From positions 1 through 6,451 of the forward strand of contig CASEPJ010000220.1 in NCBI GenBank assembly GCA_949289715.1: 6,451 nucleotides of DNA, read 5' to 3'. Origin of the DNA: an uncultured Clostridia bacterium. Its GTDB lineage: Bacteria; Bacillota; Clostridia; Christensenellales; CASEPJ01. The notes under the pieces were generated by a model that saw nothing but the letters and a program-made list of their open reading frames with translations, did no database searches and was not told where the DNA came from. A program made the translations under genes and the position numbers. This document shows, in pieces, positions 5,868 to 6,451 of the stretch; within the stretch, counting starts at the first letter, position 1, and every line of letters begins with the position of its first letter.

Positions 5868-5874
5868 CACCTCC
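5868..5874 (-). promoter_or_regulatory. Strong ribosome binding site of the 42-residue protein
   Basis: GGAGGTG lies five bases before ATG 5862. The full match followed by AT extends the pairing with the 16S 3' end and is the main support for translation of this very short gene. Confidence 0.85.
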
Positions 5875-5905
5875 AATTTTATTATGTTTAAAATTAAAAT
5901 TTTAA

Positions 5906-5934
5906 TTAATAAGATTTTAAAAAAAATAATCCAA
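5906..5934 (-). promoter_or_regulatory. Weak candidate promoter of the 42-residue protein gene
   Basis: On the minus strand TTGGAT (5934-5929) and TATTAA (5911-5906) are 17 bases apart, but each matches the sigma-A consensus only partly (three and four of six). The surrounding A/T richness makes chance likely. Confidence 0.2.
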
Positions 5935-5958
5935 TTTTTACCGAGTTTATAAAAAACG

Positions 5959-5987
5959 GTATTTTTTTTATAGTTCAAACATACAGT
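5959..5987 (+). promoter_or_regulatory. Candidate sigma-E-like promoter of the YkvI-family gene
   Basis: CATACAGT (5980-5987) matches the sigma-E -10 pattern CATACAnT exactly. GTATTTT (5959-5965), exactly 14 bases upstream, matches five of seven positions of the sigma-E -35 pattern K-M-ATATT. Transcription would begin about seven bases downstream, at or next to ATG 5994, so the message would be leaderless or nearly so. The consensus is quoted from memory of Bacillus subtilis. Confidence 0.45.
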
Positions 5988-5993
5988 TTAGAT

Positions 5994-6451
5994 ATGAAAA
6001 ATATTTTATCGGGAATAAAAACAGGTCTTTTTTTTGCAGGTGCCGTAATCGGTGCCGGATTTGCCACGGGAAAAGAAGTAGCTGTTTTTTTTGCCGGTTT
6101 CGGTTTAAGCGCATATTTTACAATGCCGTTTTTATTTTTAACTTTTTTCTTCGGAATAAAATTTTTTTTAGGAGTTTCGGAAAAGGTTTTTAGCGAGAAA
6201 AGCGGCAGGATATTTAATTTTTTATCGTATATAACTAATATTATACTTTTGGCCGGATTATGTGCAGCTGCAAATAAATTAAGCGGAACATATTATTTTG
6301 GAGCAGTTATTTTGTTGTTTGCATTGTTATTATCGAAAAGCGGTTATAAAGGGGCAGTATTATGCAATACCGTAATTACTCCTATAGTGGCAATTTTTAT
6401 ACTTGTAATTTATATCGGCGGTTTTAATAACTTAAGTTTCGAAACGGGTAT
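5994..6451 (+). CDS. YkvI family membrane protein, N-terminal part (runs off the window)
   Basis: The first 152 residues are present with no stop; family members have roughly 330-380, so more than half lies outside. The diagnostic motif GAGFATGKE is at 20-28, inside the first hydrophobic segment (about 11-31), as in this transporter-like family related to the APC fold, where the glycine-rich break would form a substrate or ion site. Further hydrophobic segments lie near 40-60, 74-95, 98-113 and 119-144. ATG 5994 is the only start that gives the usual short N-terminus; no in-frame ATG, GTG or TTG is seen just upstream and the next Met is residue 43. No Shine-Dalgarno sequence precedes it, in contrast to most genes here. 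The substrate is unknown. I recall that B. subtilis ykvI is expressed in the sporulating mother cell, which fits the promoter at 5959-5987. Confidence 0.85.
   Translation, partial: MKNILSGIKTGLFFAGAVIGAGFATGKEVAVFFAGFGLSAYFTMPFLFLTFFFGIKFFLGVSEKVFSEKSGRIFNFLSYITNIILLAGLCAAANKLSGTYYFGAVILLFALLLSKSGYKGAVLCNTVITPIVAIFILVIYIGGFNNLSFETG

Noticed and set aside
5723..5905. Open plus-strand frame of 60 codons across the small membrane protein gene
   Set aside because: It is antisense to the 42-residue gene, which has GGAGGTG and a matched terminator; the plus-strand frame lacks both.
5892..5907. 16-bp palindrome AATTAAAATTTTAATT upstream of the 42-residue gene, possible operator
   Set aside because: It is made only of A and T in a very A/T-rich gap, where such palindromes are expected by chance; the same core also occurs in the 2714-2755 terminator.
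5939..5969. Short hairpin (TACCG / CGGTA) followed by eight T residues just before the YkvI-family gene, possibly a terminator or attenuator
   Set aside because: The stem has only five uninterrupted pairs around a 13-base loop, no plus-strand gene precedes it, and it overlaps the better matching promoter.

Overview
The window is AT-rich (most stretches look like 20-40% G+C). It has strong GGAGG-type ribosome binding sites, short intergenic gaps, U-tract hairpin terminators and gene families typical of Bacillota: a ruvX-DUF1292 pair, a YkvI-type membrane protein, and DUF2752 and DUF4190-like proteins. This suggests an anaerobic, probably spore-forming member of Clostridia. No rRNA, tRNA, CRISPR array, insertion sequence or phage gene is visible, and the species cannot be named from the sequence alone.

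Layout. Positions 1-1653 (+) hold the end of a polar amino acid ABC importer operon: the last 32 codons of the substrate-binding protein, a HisM-type permease and a GlnQ-type ATPase with an unusual Lys-rich insertion, closed by a clear terminator. A short-chain dehydrogenase (+) follows at 1856-2641 as a single gene. A perfect 42-bp palindrome at 2714-2755 separates it from a run of minus-strand genes and can serve as terminator from both sides.

The minus-strand run, read right to left, has four transcription units. First is a 42-residue one-helix membrane protein (5734-5862). Second is ruvX plus a DUF1292 gene with a cysteine-rich tail (5541 to 4686). Third is a lone conserved-looking protein of unknown function with seven cysteines (4557 to 3901). 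Fourth is a two-gene membrane unit, DUF4190-like plus DUF2752 (3750 to 2868). Each unit has its own hairpin terminator, and two have good sigma-A-type promoters (3791-3819 and 5582-5610). From 5994 to the end (+) lies the N-terminal part of a YkvI-family transporter-like protein, cut by the window edge.

How the genes fit together. The ABC genes form one importer. RuvX is a housekeeping YqgF-family nuclease. The rest are small, mostly membrane or cysteine-rich proteins of unknown role. Two genes (the seven-cysteine protein and the YkvI-like gene) are preceded by -10 elements resembling those of mother-cell sporulation sigma factors (CATATAAT and CATACAGT). For the YkvI-like gene the predicted transcript would start at or next to the ATG, which would explain why it has no Shine-Dalgarno sequence. 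Sporulation-linked expression is therefore the main hypothesis here, and it is inference rather than proof. No intergenic stretch exceeds 300 bases. The longest are 2642-2867, 1654-1855 and 5542-5733, which hold only the promoters and terminators listed plus A/T-rich filler.
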